A stretch of DNA of 42,256 nucleotides. Source: Trebonia sp036276115 (GTDB lineage: Bacteria; Actinomycetota; Actinomycetes; Streptosporangiales; Streptosporangiaceae). Both the position numbers and the translations under genes were made by a program. The notes beneath the pieces are model-generated. The model ran no database searches. It saw only the letters and a list, made by a program, of their open reading frames with translations, and was not told the DNA's origin. Position 1 is the first letter of the stretch. Each line of letters begins with the position of its first letter. Below are positions 1 through 8,160 of this stretch, in pieces. Location of the stretch: contig DATBEM010000019.1 in the NCBI GenBank assembly GCA_036276115.1, forward strand, positions 1 through 42,256. The letters run 5' to 3'.

Positions 1-127
1 GGGCAGGTTACTCACGTGTTACTCACCCGTTCGCCGCTCGAGTACCCCGAAGGGCCTTTCCGCTCGACTTGCATGTGTTAAGCACGCCGCCAGCGTTCGT
101 CCTGAGCCAGAATCAAACTCTCCGTTG
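1..127 (-). rRNA. rrs: 16S ribosomal RNA, 5' end only (partial)
   Basis: Read on the minus strand, the segment holds the universal 16S 5' signature GAGTTTGATTCTGGCTCAGG, then GACGAACGCTGGCGGCG and the V1 region with GGTGAGTAACACGTGAGTAA. The gene runs off the left edge, so only about the first 127 nucleotides are present. The mature 5' end is placed near 127 by analogy with the usual actinobacterial start just before TTCAACGGAGAG; the exact processing site cannot be read from the sequence. The helix 6 loop (CGGAAAGGCCCTTCGGGG) is of actinomycete type. Confidence 0.97.
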
Positions 128-270
128 AATGTCATCCAACCAAGAGCGCCGCCACCCGCAGGCAGCAGCATCCATGGCAAATCATGTAACACCATCAAGA
201 CCCGGCGACCCACTGCGCCACGAAGACACAGGGACCACGAGCCAATGACGGGGTTGTGCTTAATGCACTG

Positions 271-303
271 GCTTTTAGCACGCTGTTGAGTTCTCAAGAA
301 ACC
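271..303 (-). promoter_or_regulatory. Conserved actinobacterial rRNA leader motif (antitermination/processing region)
   Basis: The minus strand carries TTGAGAACTCAACAGCGTG followed by CTAAAAGC. The same motif is found in the rRNA leaders of streptomycetes and mycobacteria, where it is linked to Nus-type antitermination and precursor processing. It lies between the proximal promoter and the 16S gene, as expected. The role is inferred from family knowledge; the sequence identity is seen directly. Confidence 0.7.
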
Positions 304-353
304 GATGCGCACCATCCGGCCCGCTCTCGCGTTCCCTCCGGGGCAACTCTTAA

Positions 354-382
354 ACCTTACTCGCCAGTATCCCTTGTGTCAA
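354..382 (-). promoter_or_regulatory. Proximal rRNA promoter (-35 TTGACA, -10 TAAGGT)
   Basis: On the minus strand a perfect -35 box TTGACA (377-382) is followed after exactly 17 bases by TAAGGT (354-359). This is a good match to the housekeeping sigma (HrdB/SigA) consensus. It lies about 225 bases before the 16S gene, and the conserved leader motif lies downstream of it. The start point would be near 347. Confidence 0.8.
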
Positions 383-386
383 CTTG

Positions 387-408
387 GCGTTTCCGGAGCG
401 TTTCCGGA
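387..408. repeat. 11-bp perfect tandem repeat abutting the rRNA -35 box
   Basis: GCGTTTCCGGA occurs at 387-397 and again at 398-408 with no gap. The repeat ends four bases upstream of the -35 box of the proximal rRNA promoter, where an UP element or activator site would lie. It could be a regulator site or chance slippage; the sequence alone does not decide. Confidence 0.6.
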
Positions 409-606
409 CACTTCATCGACCGTCAGGATTCTGCCGCCCAGCGTGCCTAACACCCCAGGCCCACACGCGCACGTGCAGATCCTCGGGTCGAGGCGAACCG
501 GAAAGTCGCAGGTCAGGCAGCTCCAGAAGGTGCTTCCTGGGACCCCGGTTCTGCTAGCGGGGCCATCTGGCCTTCCCGCAGGACCGCGTTCCTCGCGACA
601 TGTAGA

Positions 607-635
607 ACTCTAAGCCCGCTGGGGGCCCTCGTCAA
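607..635 (-). promoter_or_regulatory. Distal rRNA promoter (-35 TTGACG, -10 TAGAGT)
   Basis: The minus strand shows TTGACG (630-635), a 17-base spacer, and TAGAGT (607-612), a second good housekeeping promoter about 250 bases upstream of the first. Tandem promoters are normal in actinobacterial rRNA operons. No gene is visible in 128-743; apart from the two promoters, the tandem repeat and the leader motif, I see only GC-rich spacer. Confidence 0.7.
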
Positions 636-743
636 ATCGTTCGGGCGAACTGCCCGCGCTATCTAGCTCTACCCCAGCCCCGGGGTCGCCAAACCGCCGA
701 CTTCGAGAGTCCTCCTACCTGCCCGTACGCTGGCCGCGGGACC

Positions 744-2033
744 TCAGCCGCGCACTACCTCCACTGCTCCAACCGTGCGCTTGCCCCGGCGCAGGACCAG
801 GAAGCGCCCGTGCAAGAGTTGCGGGCCCGTGATGAAGGAGGATTCGAGGAGCTTCTCGTTGTTGAGGTAGGCGCCGCCCTCGGCGATCGCCCGCCGGGCG
901 GCCGAGACGGAGGCCACGACCCCCGCCGACGCCATGAGGTTGGCCACGGCCGGCATGTCCTGCCCGGCGCCGAGCTCCAGGCGGAACGGCCGGACCTCGG
1001 CCAGGGCCGCCGCCAGGGTCGGCTCGTCCAGGTCCTCCAGTGCCCCCTGCCCGAACAGCGCCCGGCTGGCGGCGATGACCCGCTCGGTCTCGGCCGCGCC
1101 GTGCACCAGGGTGGTCACCTCCGTGGCGAGGGCCCGCTGGGCCTCCCGGGCCTGCGGGCGCTCCCTGGCCGCGAGCTCGAGCGCCTCGGTCTCCTCATGC
1201 GAGCGGAACGTGAACACCCGCAGCAGGTTCCCCACGCCGGCGTCCTCGACGTTCAGCCAGAACTGGTAGAACGCGTACGGCGACATCAGGTCGGCGCTCA
1301 GCCAGATCGCGCCGCCCTCGGTCTTCCCGTACTTGGTCCCGTCTGGCTTGGTGATCAGCGGGATGGTGAACACGTGGGCGCTGGCGCCCTCGACCGACCG
1401 GATCAGCCCGGTTCCGGCCACGAGGTTGCCCCACTGGTCGCTGCCGCCGATCTGCAGCGTGCACCCGTACCGCCGGTAGAGCTCGAGGAAGTCCAGCGAC
1501 TGGAGCAACTGGTAGCTGAACTCGGTGTAGCTGATGCCGCCTTCCTCCAGGCGGTTCTTGACGGTGTCGCGGTCGAGCATCCGGTTCACCGAGAAGTGCT
1601 TGCCGATGTCGCGCAGGAACTCCAGCGCCGAGAGCTGGCCCGTCCAGTCCAGGTTCGAGACGACGAGGCCGCCGGCCGGGCCGTCGGACAGGTCGAGGAA
1701 CCGGCCCACCTCGCCCCGGATGCGCTCCACCCACTCGGCGACGACCTCCCGGGCGTTCAGCTTCCGCTCGACGGACTTCCCGCTCGGGTCCCCGATGAGC
1801 CCGGTCGCCCCGCCGACGACGCCGACCGGCCGGTGGCCGGCCTCCTGCAGCCGCCGCATGGTCAGCATGAGCGCCAGGTGCCCGATGTGCAGTCCCGGTG
1901 CGGTCGGGTCGAAGCCCGCGTAGAACGTGACCCGCCCGGAGTCCAGCGCCTTGCCCAGCTCGTTGATATCGGTGTGCTGCGCGATCAGCCCGCGCCAGGT
2001 CAGCTCGTCGATAATGTCGCTCACAGCTTGCAT
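744..2033 (-). CDS. tyrS: Tyrosine--tRNA ligase
   Basis: Charges tRNA-Tyr with tyrosine in the cytoplasm. The 429-residue product is the usual length of bacterial class I TyrRS. The HIGH motif is intact (LHIGH, residues 48-52), the specificity loop QIGGSDQWGN is present, and the second signature appears as KYGKTEGG near residue 233. The C-terminal 60 residues form an S4-type RNA-binding domain that ends in RRGKRTVGAVEV. The ATG at 2033 gives MQAVSDIIDEL; a GTG three codons further in (VSDIIDEL) is also possible and closer to homologues. It is the last gene before the rRNA leader. No T-box is seen upstream, only a 16-bp palindrome at 2057-2072. Confidence 0.96.
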   Translation of the reverse strand: MQAVSDIIDELTWRGLIAQHTDINELGKALDSGRVTFYAGFDPTAPGLHIGHLALMLTMRRLQEAGHRPVGVVGGATGLIGDPSGKSVERKLNAREVVAEWVERIRGEVGRFLDLSDGPAGGLVVSNLDWTGQLSALEFLRDIGKHFSVNRMLDRDTVKNRLEEGGISYTEFSYQLLQSLDFLELYRRYGCTLQIGGSDQWGNLVAGTGLIRSVEGASAHVFTIPLITKPDGTKYGKTEGGAIWLSADLMSPYAFYQFWLNVEDAGVGNLLRVFTFRSHEETEALELAARERPQAREAQRALATEVTTLVHGAAETERVIAASRALFGQGALEDLDEPTLAAALAEVRPFRLELGAGQDMPAVANLMASAGVVASVSAARRAIAEGGAYLNNEKLLESSFITGPQLLHGRFLVLRRGKRTVGAVEVVRG

Positions 2034-2056
2034 AGTGCCACCTGCGCCCGGGCGAT

Positions 2057-2072
2057 GGGTAACCAGTTACCC
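2057..2072. repeat. 16-bp palindrome just upstream of tyrS
   Basis: GGGTAAC-CA-GTTACCC is a perfect 7-bp inverted repeat with a 2-bp centre, 24 bases before the tyrS start and 8 bases after the kinase stop codon. It has the size and symmetry of a dimeric-repressor operator; it lacks the T-run of a terminator. Its function is unknown. Confidence 0.5.
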
Positions 2073-2080
2073 GGCCTCGC

Positions 2081-4051
2081 CTATCCGAGGGCGGGCATCG
2101 GCCCCCAGGGCGACCAGCGGGACCGGCCCGGCCCGGCTAGCTCGTACCGGGCGCTGTGGACCACGCCGTCGGCGGTCATCGCGATCAGGACGCCCCCGTC
2201 GTCGGCCGCGCGGCGGGGGTCGAGGGCGGTCGCCGCGATGCCGGTCACGCTCCCGGGCGGCGGGGTGACCGCGTCCCACGGGGCCAGCTCCGATCGCGGC
2301 GACGGCGCCCCGCCGGCCGGGGCGTACAGGCCCTGCCAGATTCGCCCCCGCTCGTCGAGGGCGAAGACGGCGAGGTGGCGCTCGGAGGCTGAGCACGCGG
2401 CGTCGGTCAGGCGGCGGCCCACGTCATGGCTCCCCCACCCGGACCAGTCGCCGTACGGCGCGCGCGCCTTCATCATGACCCGGGTGCCCTCAGCCAGGGC
2501 GAAGGCCTGGTGGCCAGCGGCGCTGGTGGCCATCGCGATCGCGGCGGGCGCCTCCCGGGCCGGAGCCGGCGAGCCGCCCCACCGCTCCCAGCTCCCGCCC
2601 GGCCGGGGCATGCGCCACACGGCGCGCCCGCTATCGAGGGCGAAGACCTCGGGCACGCCCGGGCCGTAGAGGACCGCGACGTCACGGACGGGCAGCCGGA
2701 CCGGGGACGCGGCCCCGGGCTCGCACAGCGGCTCGGACTCGCGGTTGTCGAGCTTCAGGTACGGGACGCCGCCGGCCACGGCCGCGATGGCCCAGTGGCT
2801 GCCGTGGCTCATGCCCTCGGCGAGGGCGGTGACCTTCCCGGGCAGCTCGTCGGCGCCGAACCAGGGCCGCCACCGGCCGTCGCCCTGGACGTAGCCCGCG
2901 TAGCGGGAGTCGGCCCGGCCCTGGACCCGCCCGACCCGGTCGACGGCCACGATGTCGAGCTCCTCCTCGCCGGGTGACGCGCAGGCGACGAGCCCGGTGC
3001 GGGCCGGCGACCGGACGGCTCCGGCCTCGGAGAACGCGAAGGAGGGGGCGGGGACCGGGGGCGGGGGCGCGCCCGGGGGCGGGGGGACAGTGGGCAGCGT
3101 GCCCGGGCGGGGCCCGGGCGAGCGCGGCGGGCAGCCCGGGGCGGGGGCGGGCGGCCCGGGCGGCTCGGTTGGCGTGTCCCGGCCCCGGCTGGCGGGGCGG
3201 GCGGCCACGTCGCGCAGGCGGGTGAGGACATCGCGGACGGCACGGGCGCTGGGCGGACGCTGCCGCGGCTCCTTCGCCAGCAGCGCGAGGACGAGGTCGC
3301 TGAGCCCGGCCGGGACCTGGGAGTTGAGGTCACGCGGGGGGACGGGAGCGCTGTTGAAGTGCTGGCGCATGAGCACGCTGGGGTTCTCCCCGCTGAACGG
3401 GAGCCGGCCGGCGAGCAGCAGGTACAGCAGGCAGCCAAGCGCGTAGAGGTCCATGCTGGCGGCCGGCCGCGTGCCCTCCCACTGCTCGGGGGACATGTAG
3501 GCCGGGGTGCCGACGACCGTGCCGGTCTGGGTGAGCCGGGTGGTGGCGTCGATGATCGCGGCGATGCCGAAGTCGCAGATCTTGAGCCGGTCGCCCGCCT
3601 CGACGAAGACGTTCGACGGCTTGAGGTCGCGGTGCACGATCCCGTTGTCGTGCGCGTAGGCCAGGGCCTCGGCGAGCTGTGACCCGTAGTCGGCCACCTG
3701 GCGCACCGGGCGCGGGCCAGGCCGCGCCTCCAGGGACTTGTCGAGGTCCCCGCCCAGCAGCAGCTCGGTGACGATGAACAGCTGGCCGGGGAGGCGGCCG
3801 CGGCCGTTGTGCTGGCCCGCGTCGTAGACAACGGTGATCCCCGGATGCCGGAGCCGCGCGGCGATCGCCGCCTCCGCCCAGAACCGCTCGGCGACCTTCG
3901 GCTCGCGCGCGTTCACGTCGTCGCGCAGGACCTTGACCGCCACCTCCCGCTGCAGGAGGGTGTCAAATCCGCGCCAGACCTTGCCCATGCCCCCGCTGCC
4001 CAGCACGGCCTGCACACGGTAACGACCGTCGAGGACGGTCTCGGGTTCCAC
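2081..4051 (-). CDS. Serine/threonine protein kinase with C-terminal repeat (propeller-like) domain
   Basis: A 656-residue Hanks-type kinase. Residues 1-270 hold the full catalytic core: Gly-rich loop GSGGMGKV (18-25), ATP lysine K40 in VAVKV, catalytic loop HRDLKPSN (140-147), DFG (160-162) and the APE-like segment YMSPEQW. A Pro/Ala/Gly-rich linker (about 285-345) follows. The rest, about 300 residues, has spaced Trp and Gly motifs (GRWRPWFG, GSWERWGG, GDWSGWGS, SRWSPWGP) resembling tectonin/DUF346-type beta-propeller repeats. Unlike PknB relatives I see no transmembrane helix, so the repeat domain probably senses or binds something in the cytosol. The GTG at 4051 has no clear ribosome site; a -10-like TAGTGA lies 7 bases upstream, so the mRNA may be leaderless. 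Substrate unknown. Confidence 0.9.
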   Translation of the reverse strand: MEPETVLDGRYRVQAVLGSGGMGKVWRGFDTLLQREVAVKVLRDDVNAREPKVAERFWAEAAIAARLRHPGITVVYDAGQHNGRGRLPGQLFIVTELLLGGDLDKSLEARPGPRPVRQVADYGSQLAEALAYAHDNGIVHRDLKPSNVFVEAGDRLKICDFGIAAIIDATTRLTQTGTVVGTPAYMSPEQWEGTRPAASMDLYALGCLLYLLLAGRLPFSGENPSVLMRQHFNSAPVPPRDLNSQVPAGLSDLVLALLAKEPRQRPPSARAVRDVLTRLRDVAARPASRGRDTPTEPPGPPAPAPGCPPRSPGPRPGTLPTVPPPPGAPPPPVPAPSFAFSEAGAVRSPARTGLVACASPGEEELDIVAVDRVGRVQGRADSRYAGYVQGDGRWRPWFGADELPGKVTALAEGMSHGSHWAIAAVAGGVPYLKLDNRESEPLCEPGAASPVRLPVRDVAVLYGPGVPEVFALDSGRAVWRMPRPGGSWERWGGSPAPAREAPAAIAMATSAAGHQAFALAEGTRVMMKARAPYGDWSGWGSHDVGRRLTDAACSASERHLAVFALDERGRIWQGLYAPAGGAPSPRSELAPWDAVTPPPGSVTGIAATALDPRRAADDGGVLIAMTADGVVHSARYELAGPGRSRWSPWGPMPALG

Positions 4052-4152
4052 GGGGCTATCACTACCTTCGCACGACAGCAGGGGGCGTTACGGCAGGCGC
4101 ACTCCAACCGTACTGAGCCCGCGCGTAACCGGGGAAGGGGAGCCGGCGACGC

Positions 4153-4806
4153 TCACGACCCCGGCGGCCGGCGGCGGGGCACGTGCGGCCGGAACGGCGA
4201 CACGGTCGGATCGCCCGCCAGCCAAAAGCGCCACGGGGTGCCGGCGCCCCGGCTCACCCCGACCCGCGGGCCGGAGACGATGGCCTTCCCGGCCGGGCCG
4301 GAGCCCGCCCGGATGCGCAGCGGGGACAGCGGGTCGCACGCGTCGGCGCCGTTGCGCGCCCGGTCGATGCCCAGCGCCTGGCACAGCCGGGCCGGGCCGC
4401 GGGCGAGGTCGCGCGGGCCGCCGGACCGGGCGGCCCGGCGGCCCGCCGCGATCTCGGCCCCGGCGATGACCTCGCCCGCCCGCAGCAGGACGGCCGAGGC
4501 GGTTCCCTCGGGCAGGCAGACGAGGTTGACGCAAAAGTGCATGCCGTAGGTGAAGTACACGTAGGCGTGGCCGGGCGGCCCGAACATGACGGCCGTGCGG
4601 GCCGTCTGGCCGCGCCAGGCATGGGAGGCCGGGTCCAGCTCCCCCGCGTACGCCTCGGCCTCGGTGAGCCGCACCGCGACGAGGCCGTCGCCGTCCTCGT
4701 GCTCCAGCACGCAGCCGAGCAGGTCCGGGGCGACCTGCTGGCCGGGGCGGGCGAAGAACTCGCGCCCGAGCAGCGGGCCCGTGCCCGCGGCTAGCTCGCC
4801 GCCCAC
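4153..4806 (-). CDS. mpg: 3-methyladenine DNA glycosylase (AAG/MPG family)
   Basis: Base-excision repair enzyme that removes alkylated purines such as 3-methyladenine. The 217-residue product fits the family. It starts VGGELAAGTGPLLGREFF and holds the core EAYAGELDPASHAW, where the first Glu is the likely catalytic residue, then the MFGPPGHAYVYFTYG strand and GPRVGVSRG near the end. The frame stays open far upstream, antisense-like inside argH, but homology begins only here. I therefore chose the GTG at 4806, which overlaps the argH stop by 16 bases and implies translational coupling. It is the last gene of the argH transcript; the next gene starts 102 bases on. Confidence 0.9.
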   Translation of the reverse strand: MGGELAAGTGPLLGREFFARPGQQVAPDLLGCVLEHEDGDGLVAVRLTEAEAYAGELDPASHAWRGQTARTAVMFGPPGHAYVYFTYGMHFCVNLVCLPEGTASAVLLRAGEVIAGAEIAAGRRAARSGGPRDLARGPARLCQALGIDRARNGADACDPLSPLRIRAGSGPAGKAIVSGPRVGVSRGAGTPWRFWLAGDPTVSPFRPHVPRRRPPGS

Positions 4807-6212
4807 GCCGCCGCGTCGTCCACCGTCGCGCGGGCGGCCGCCAGCTGCTCGGCGACCCGGGCGGGGGCGGTGCCGCCGAAGCCCTGGCGGGCGGCGATCG
4901 CGCCATCGACCGTCAGGACCGCGCGCACGTCCGGGGTGAGGTGCGCGGAGACCTTCGCCAGGTCGGCGTCGCTGACCTGGTCCAGGAGGACCTCGTTGAC
5001 CTGGCACCAGACGACCAGGTGGCCGACGATCTCGTGCGCGTCGCGGAACGGGACGCCCCGCTGCACCAGGTACTCGGCCAGGTCGGTGGCGAGGGTGAAG
5101 CCGGCCGGGGCGAGCTCGCGCAGCCGCCGGGCGTTGATGCGCAAGGTGGCGATCAGCCCGGCCATGGCGGGCAGCACCAGCAGCAGCGTGTCGACCGCGT
5201 CGAACACCGGCTCCTTGTCTTCCTGCAGGTCCCGGTTGTAGGTCAGCGGGAGCCCCTTGAGCGTGGTCAGCAGCGCGGTCACGTGCCCGATGAGGCGGCC
5301 CGCCTTGCCCCGGGCGAGCTCGGCGACGTCGGGGTTCTTCTTCTGCGGCATGATCGAGGACCCGGTCGCGTACGCGTCGTCGATCTCGATCCAGGCGAAC
5401 TCCTGCGAGGACCAGAGCACGATCTCCTCGCCCAGCCGGGACAGGTGCACGCCCAGCAGGGCGGCGGCGAAGCAGAACTCGGCCGCGAAGTCGCGGTCGG
5501 CGACCGCGTCCATCGAGTTGGGGGCGGCGGAGTCGAAGCCGAGCTCGGCCGCGAACGCGCAGGGGTCGATCGGCAGCGAGGAGCCCGCGAGCGCGCCCGC
5601 CCCGAGCGGGCTGACGGCGGCCCGCTTGTCCCAGTCCCGCAGCCGGGCGGCGTCGCGGGCGAATGCCTGGACGTGGGCGAGCAGCTGGTGGCCGAACAGG
5701 ACCGGCTGCGCGTGCTGCAGGTGGGTCATGCCCGGGGCGGGGGTGTCCCCGCATGCCTCCGCCTGCGTCATCAGCGCGGTCTGGAGCTCAGCCAGCCGGG
5801 CCACGACCAGCCGCGCGTGGTCGCGCAGGTACAGCCGCAAGTCGGTGGCGACCTGGTCGTTGCGGCTGCGCCCGGCGCGCAGCTTGCCCCCCAGCGACCC
5901 GAGCCGCTCCAGCAGGCCGCGCTCCAGGGCGGTGTGCACGTCCTCGTCGGCGACAGTCGGCCGGAAGGTGCCGTCCTCGACCGAGCGGTCGAGGTCATCG
6001 AGCGCCGCGAGCATCGACTCGGCCTCGCCGTCGGCCAGCAGCCCGGCCCGGTGCAGCATCCGCGCGTGCGCCCGGGATGCCCGCAGGTCATAGCGGGCGA
6101 GCCGCCAGTCGAAGTGCACGCTCAGCGACAGCTGCGCCAGCGCGTCGGCCGGGCCGCCCTCGAACCGGCCGCCCCACAGTCGCATCGGCCCGGCGGATTC
6201 GTTCTCACTCAC
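4791..6212 (-). CDS. argH: Argininosuccinate lyase
   Basis: Last step of arginine synthesis: splits argininosuccinate into arginine and fumarate. The 473-residue protein starts with the family's LWGGRFEGGPAD and carries the fumarase/lyase signature GSSIMPQKKNPD, whose flexible loop holds the catalytic serine. THLQHAQPVLFGH is also intact. It is separated from argR by 298 bases, so it probably has its own promoter and is not read only from the argC operon. argG, often next to argH, is not in the window. Its end overlaps the DNA glycosylase start. Confidence 0.96.
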   Translation of the reverse strand: MSENESAGPMRLWGGRFEGGPADALAQLSLSVHFDWRLARYDLRASRAHARMLHRAGLLADGEAESMLAALDDLDRSVEDGTFRPTVADEDVHTALERGLLERLGSLGGKLRAGRSRNDQVATDLRLYLRDHARLVVARLAELQTALMTQAEACGDTPAPGMTHLQHAQPVLFGHQLLAHVQAFARDAARLRDWDKRAAVSPLGAGALAGSSLPIDPCAFAAELGFDSAAPNSMDAVADRDFAAEFCFAAALLGVHLSRLGEEIVLWSSQEFAWIEIDDAYATGSSIMPQKKNPDVAELARGKAGRLIGHVTALLTTLKGLPLTYNRDLQEDKEPVFDAVDTLLLVLPAMAGLIATLRINARRLRELAPAGFTLATDLAEYLVQRGVPFRDAHEIVGHLVVWCQVNEVLLDQVSDADLAKVSAHLTPDVRAVLTVDGAIAARQGFGGTAPARVAEQLAAARATVDDAAAWAAS

Positions 6213-6364
6213 AGTTCCCAGCTTCCGTTGATGGTCAATCGGCCGTTAGCAATCAATCAAGCACGGGCCCCGCGGTCCGGCCCGGTCCGGCGCTCGCCCG
6301 CGCTCCAGCCTATTGGCCGGGTGCCCTGCCCGGGCCGGGTGCGCCATTGGCTGAGGTAGCGCAC

Positions 6365-6399
6365 CTGGCGCTAACGAGGCAAGCCTCGTGAACTGGCGC
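6365..6399. repeat. Palindrome flanked by direct repeats in the argR-argH gap
   Basis: The centre is the 16-bp inverted repeat ACGAGGC-AA-GCCTCGT (6374-6389). On each side lies the same 7-mer CTGGCGC (6365-6371 and 6393-6399). This is the most structured part of the 298-base gap 6213-6510, which otherwise holds no gene. Closer to argH are TTGATTGATTG and GATTGACC, possible promoter pieces. The unit could be an operator or a scar; no T-run follows it, so it is not a standard terminator. Confidence 0.4.
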
Positions 6400-6510
6400 G
6401 GGCGGAATGGACCTCGCCCGGGGCAGCCTTCGCCCGAACCGGGCCCGGGAGCCGCGGCGGGCACCAGGCGGGCGGGACGCTTCTTGCTGTTATCAGAATG
6501 ATGAGGGCCG

Positions 6511-7233
6511 CTACTTCCTGCGCTCGGCGAGCCGGAGGAACCCGGCCGCCAGGGCGCTGCCGCCGACGGGGTCGCGGGCGATGACCAGGACGGTGTCGTC
6601 CCCGGCGACGGTGCCGAGGATGCTCGGCCAGGCGGCGTGGTCGATGACCGAGGCGAGGAACTGGGCGGCGCCGGCCGGGGTGCGCAGCACGACCAGGTTC
6701 GCGCTCGCCTCGGCCGAGGTCAGCAGTTCGCTCAGGTAGCGAGCCAGGCGCGGCAACGCCGGGCCGGCGGTCTCGGCCGGATGAGCGGCCTCGGCGGGCG
6801 AGCCCGCGCGGGCGGCCCCCGGCCCGGGCGTGACCGTCCCGGCCGGGTCGTAGTCGGCCGCGCCGCCCGGGGCCGTGACCACGGGCGCCGCAGCCCCGGG
6901 CGAAGCGGCCCCGGGCGACGGGGGCCGGCCGGGGCTGGCCCCGGCGCTGGCCCCGGGGCCGGGGGCGGCGCCCGGGCCGAGGCCGGTCCCGGTGCCGGGG
7001 CGTGAGCCGGGGCCGCCGGGCTCGCCGGGCAGGGCGTAGACCAGCGTGCCGTCGGCGGCCCGCAGCCGCACGACGCCGAGCTCGTCAAGGTCGCGGGACA
7101 AGGTGGCCTGCGCCACGGCCAGGCCGTACCCGCGCAAGAGGGCGGCCAGCCGCTCCTGGGAGTGCACCTGCTCCCGCAGCAGGATCTCGGCGATCCGGGC
7201 CTGCCGCGCGGGCTTGGTGACGGGCGTGGTCAT
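6511..7233 (-). CDS. argR: Arginine repressor ArgR with a long low-complexity insert
   Basis: Arginine-responsive hexameric repressor of arginine genes. Residues 1-70 are the winged-helix domain (SQERLAALL, ATLSRDLDELGVVRLR). Residues 160-240 are the oligomerisation/arginine-binding domain with GTVAGDDTVLVIARD (207-221), where the GDD contacts arginine. Between them, residues 71-158 are a Gly/Pro/Ala/Ser-rich insert, so the protein has 240 residues rather than the usual 150-170. No frameshift is seen and both domains look intact. It is the last gene of argCJBDFR, 7 bases after argF. The likely target is the ARG box at 12723-12738. Confidence 0.93.
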   Translation of the reverse strand: MTTPVTKPARQARIAEILLREQVHSQERLAALLRGYGLAVAQATLSRDLDELGVVRLRAADGTLVYALPGEPGGPGSRPGTGTGLGPGAAPGPGASAGASPGRPPSPGAASPGAAAPVVTAPGGAADYDPAGTVTPGPGAARAGSPAEAAHPAETAGPALPRLARYLSELLTSAEASANLVVLRTPAGAAQFLASVIDHAAWPSILGTVAGDDTVLVIARDPVGGSALAAGFLRLAERRK

Positions 7234-7240
7234 AGGCAGC

Positions 7241-8158
7241 TCACCGGGGCAGCAGCCACGCGAGGAGGGCCTTCTGGGCGTGCAGCCGGTTCTCGGCCTG
7301 GTCCCAGACGGCGCTGGCGGGACCGTCGATCACGTCGGCGGTGATCTCCTCGCCGCGGTGGGCCGGCAGGCAGTGCAGTACCACCGGGCGGGCGCCCGCC
7401 GCCGCGACGAGGGCGTCGTTGACCTGGAACGGCGCGAGCTCCGCCTTGCGGGCGGCCTCGTCGGACTGGCCCATCGAGACCCACACGTCGGTCGCCAGGA
7501 CGTCCGCGCCCTTGCAGGCGACGGCCGGGTCGTCCACGACGACGGCGGAGCCGCCGGTCTGCGCCCCGATCTCCTGGGCGCGGGCCACGATGGCGGGGTC
7601 GGGATGGTAGCCCGCGGGGGCGGCGACGCGGACGTGCATGCCCGCGGTGGCCCCGCCGAGCAGGTAGGAGTGGGCCATGTTGTTGGCACCGTCGCCGAGG
7701 AACGTCAGCGTCACCCCGGCCGGCGAGCCGAGCCGCTCGGTGATCGTCAGCAGGTCGGCGAGGATCTGGCAGGGGTGGAACTCGTCGGTCAGCGCGTTGA
7801 CGACCGGCACGGTGGCGACCGAGGCCAGCTCCTCGATGCGTTCCTGCCCGGCCGTCCGCCAGACGATCGCGGCCGACTGGCGGGTGAGGACGCGGCCCAT
7901 GTCGGCGATCGTCTCGCCCCGGCCCGCGTGCGTGCCCTGCGCGTCGATGACCAGCGGCAGGCCGCCCAGCTCGGCCACGCCGACCTGGAACGAGACGCGG
8001 GTGCGGAGCGATGGCTTGTCGAACAGGAGGGTGACCGCCCGCGGTCCCTCCAGCGGCCGGTAGCCGAACCGGTCGGCCTTCATCGCCGCGGCGAGCGCGA
8101 GCACCTCGGCCTGCTGGGCCGGGGTCAGGTCGTCGTCGCGCAGGAAGTGGGCAGGCAT
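7241..8158 (-). CDS. argF: Ornithine carbamoyltransferase
   Basis: Joins ornithine and carbamoyl phosphate to make citrulline. The 305-residue protein has the carbamoyl-phosphate motif KPSLRTRVSF (SLRTR instead of the commoner STRTR), HPCQILAD, the ornithine-binding loop DVWVSMGQ and the catalytic HCLPAHRGEE. It starts 2 bases after argD and is followed 7 bases later by argR, so the three are tightly coupled in the arg operon. Start at ATG 8158 (MPAHFLRDDDL). Confidence 0.96.
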   Translation of the reverse strand: MPAHFLRDDDLTPAQQAEVLALAAAMKADRFGYRPLEGPRAVTLLFDKPSLRTRVSFQVGVAELGGLPLVIDAQGTHAGRGETIADMGRVLTRQSAAIVWRTAGQERIEELASVATVPVVNALTDEFHPCQILADLLTITERLGSPAGVTLTFLGDGANNMAHSYLLGGATAGMHVRVAAPAGYHPDPAIVARAQEIGAQTGGSAVVVDDPAVACKGADVLATDVWVSMGQSDEAARKAELAPFQVNDALVAAAGARPVVLHCLPAHRGEEITADVIDGPASAVWDQAENRLHAQKALLAWLLPR

Positions 8159-8160
8159 GG

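Noticed and set aside
256..613. Two short open frames on the + strand in the rRNA leader
   Set aside because: They overlap rRNA promoters and the conserved leader on the opposite strand and have no ribosome site or family.
4153..5754. An apparent 533-residue protein with an N-terminal extension on the DNA glycosylase
   Set aside because: The extra front lies inside argH in another frame and is Arg/Ala-rich with no homology. The glycosylase homology starts at the GTG overlapping the argH stop.
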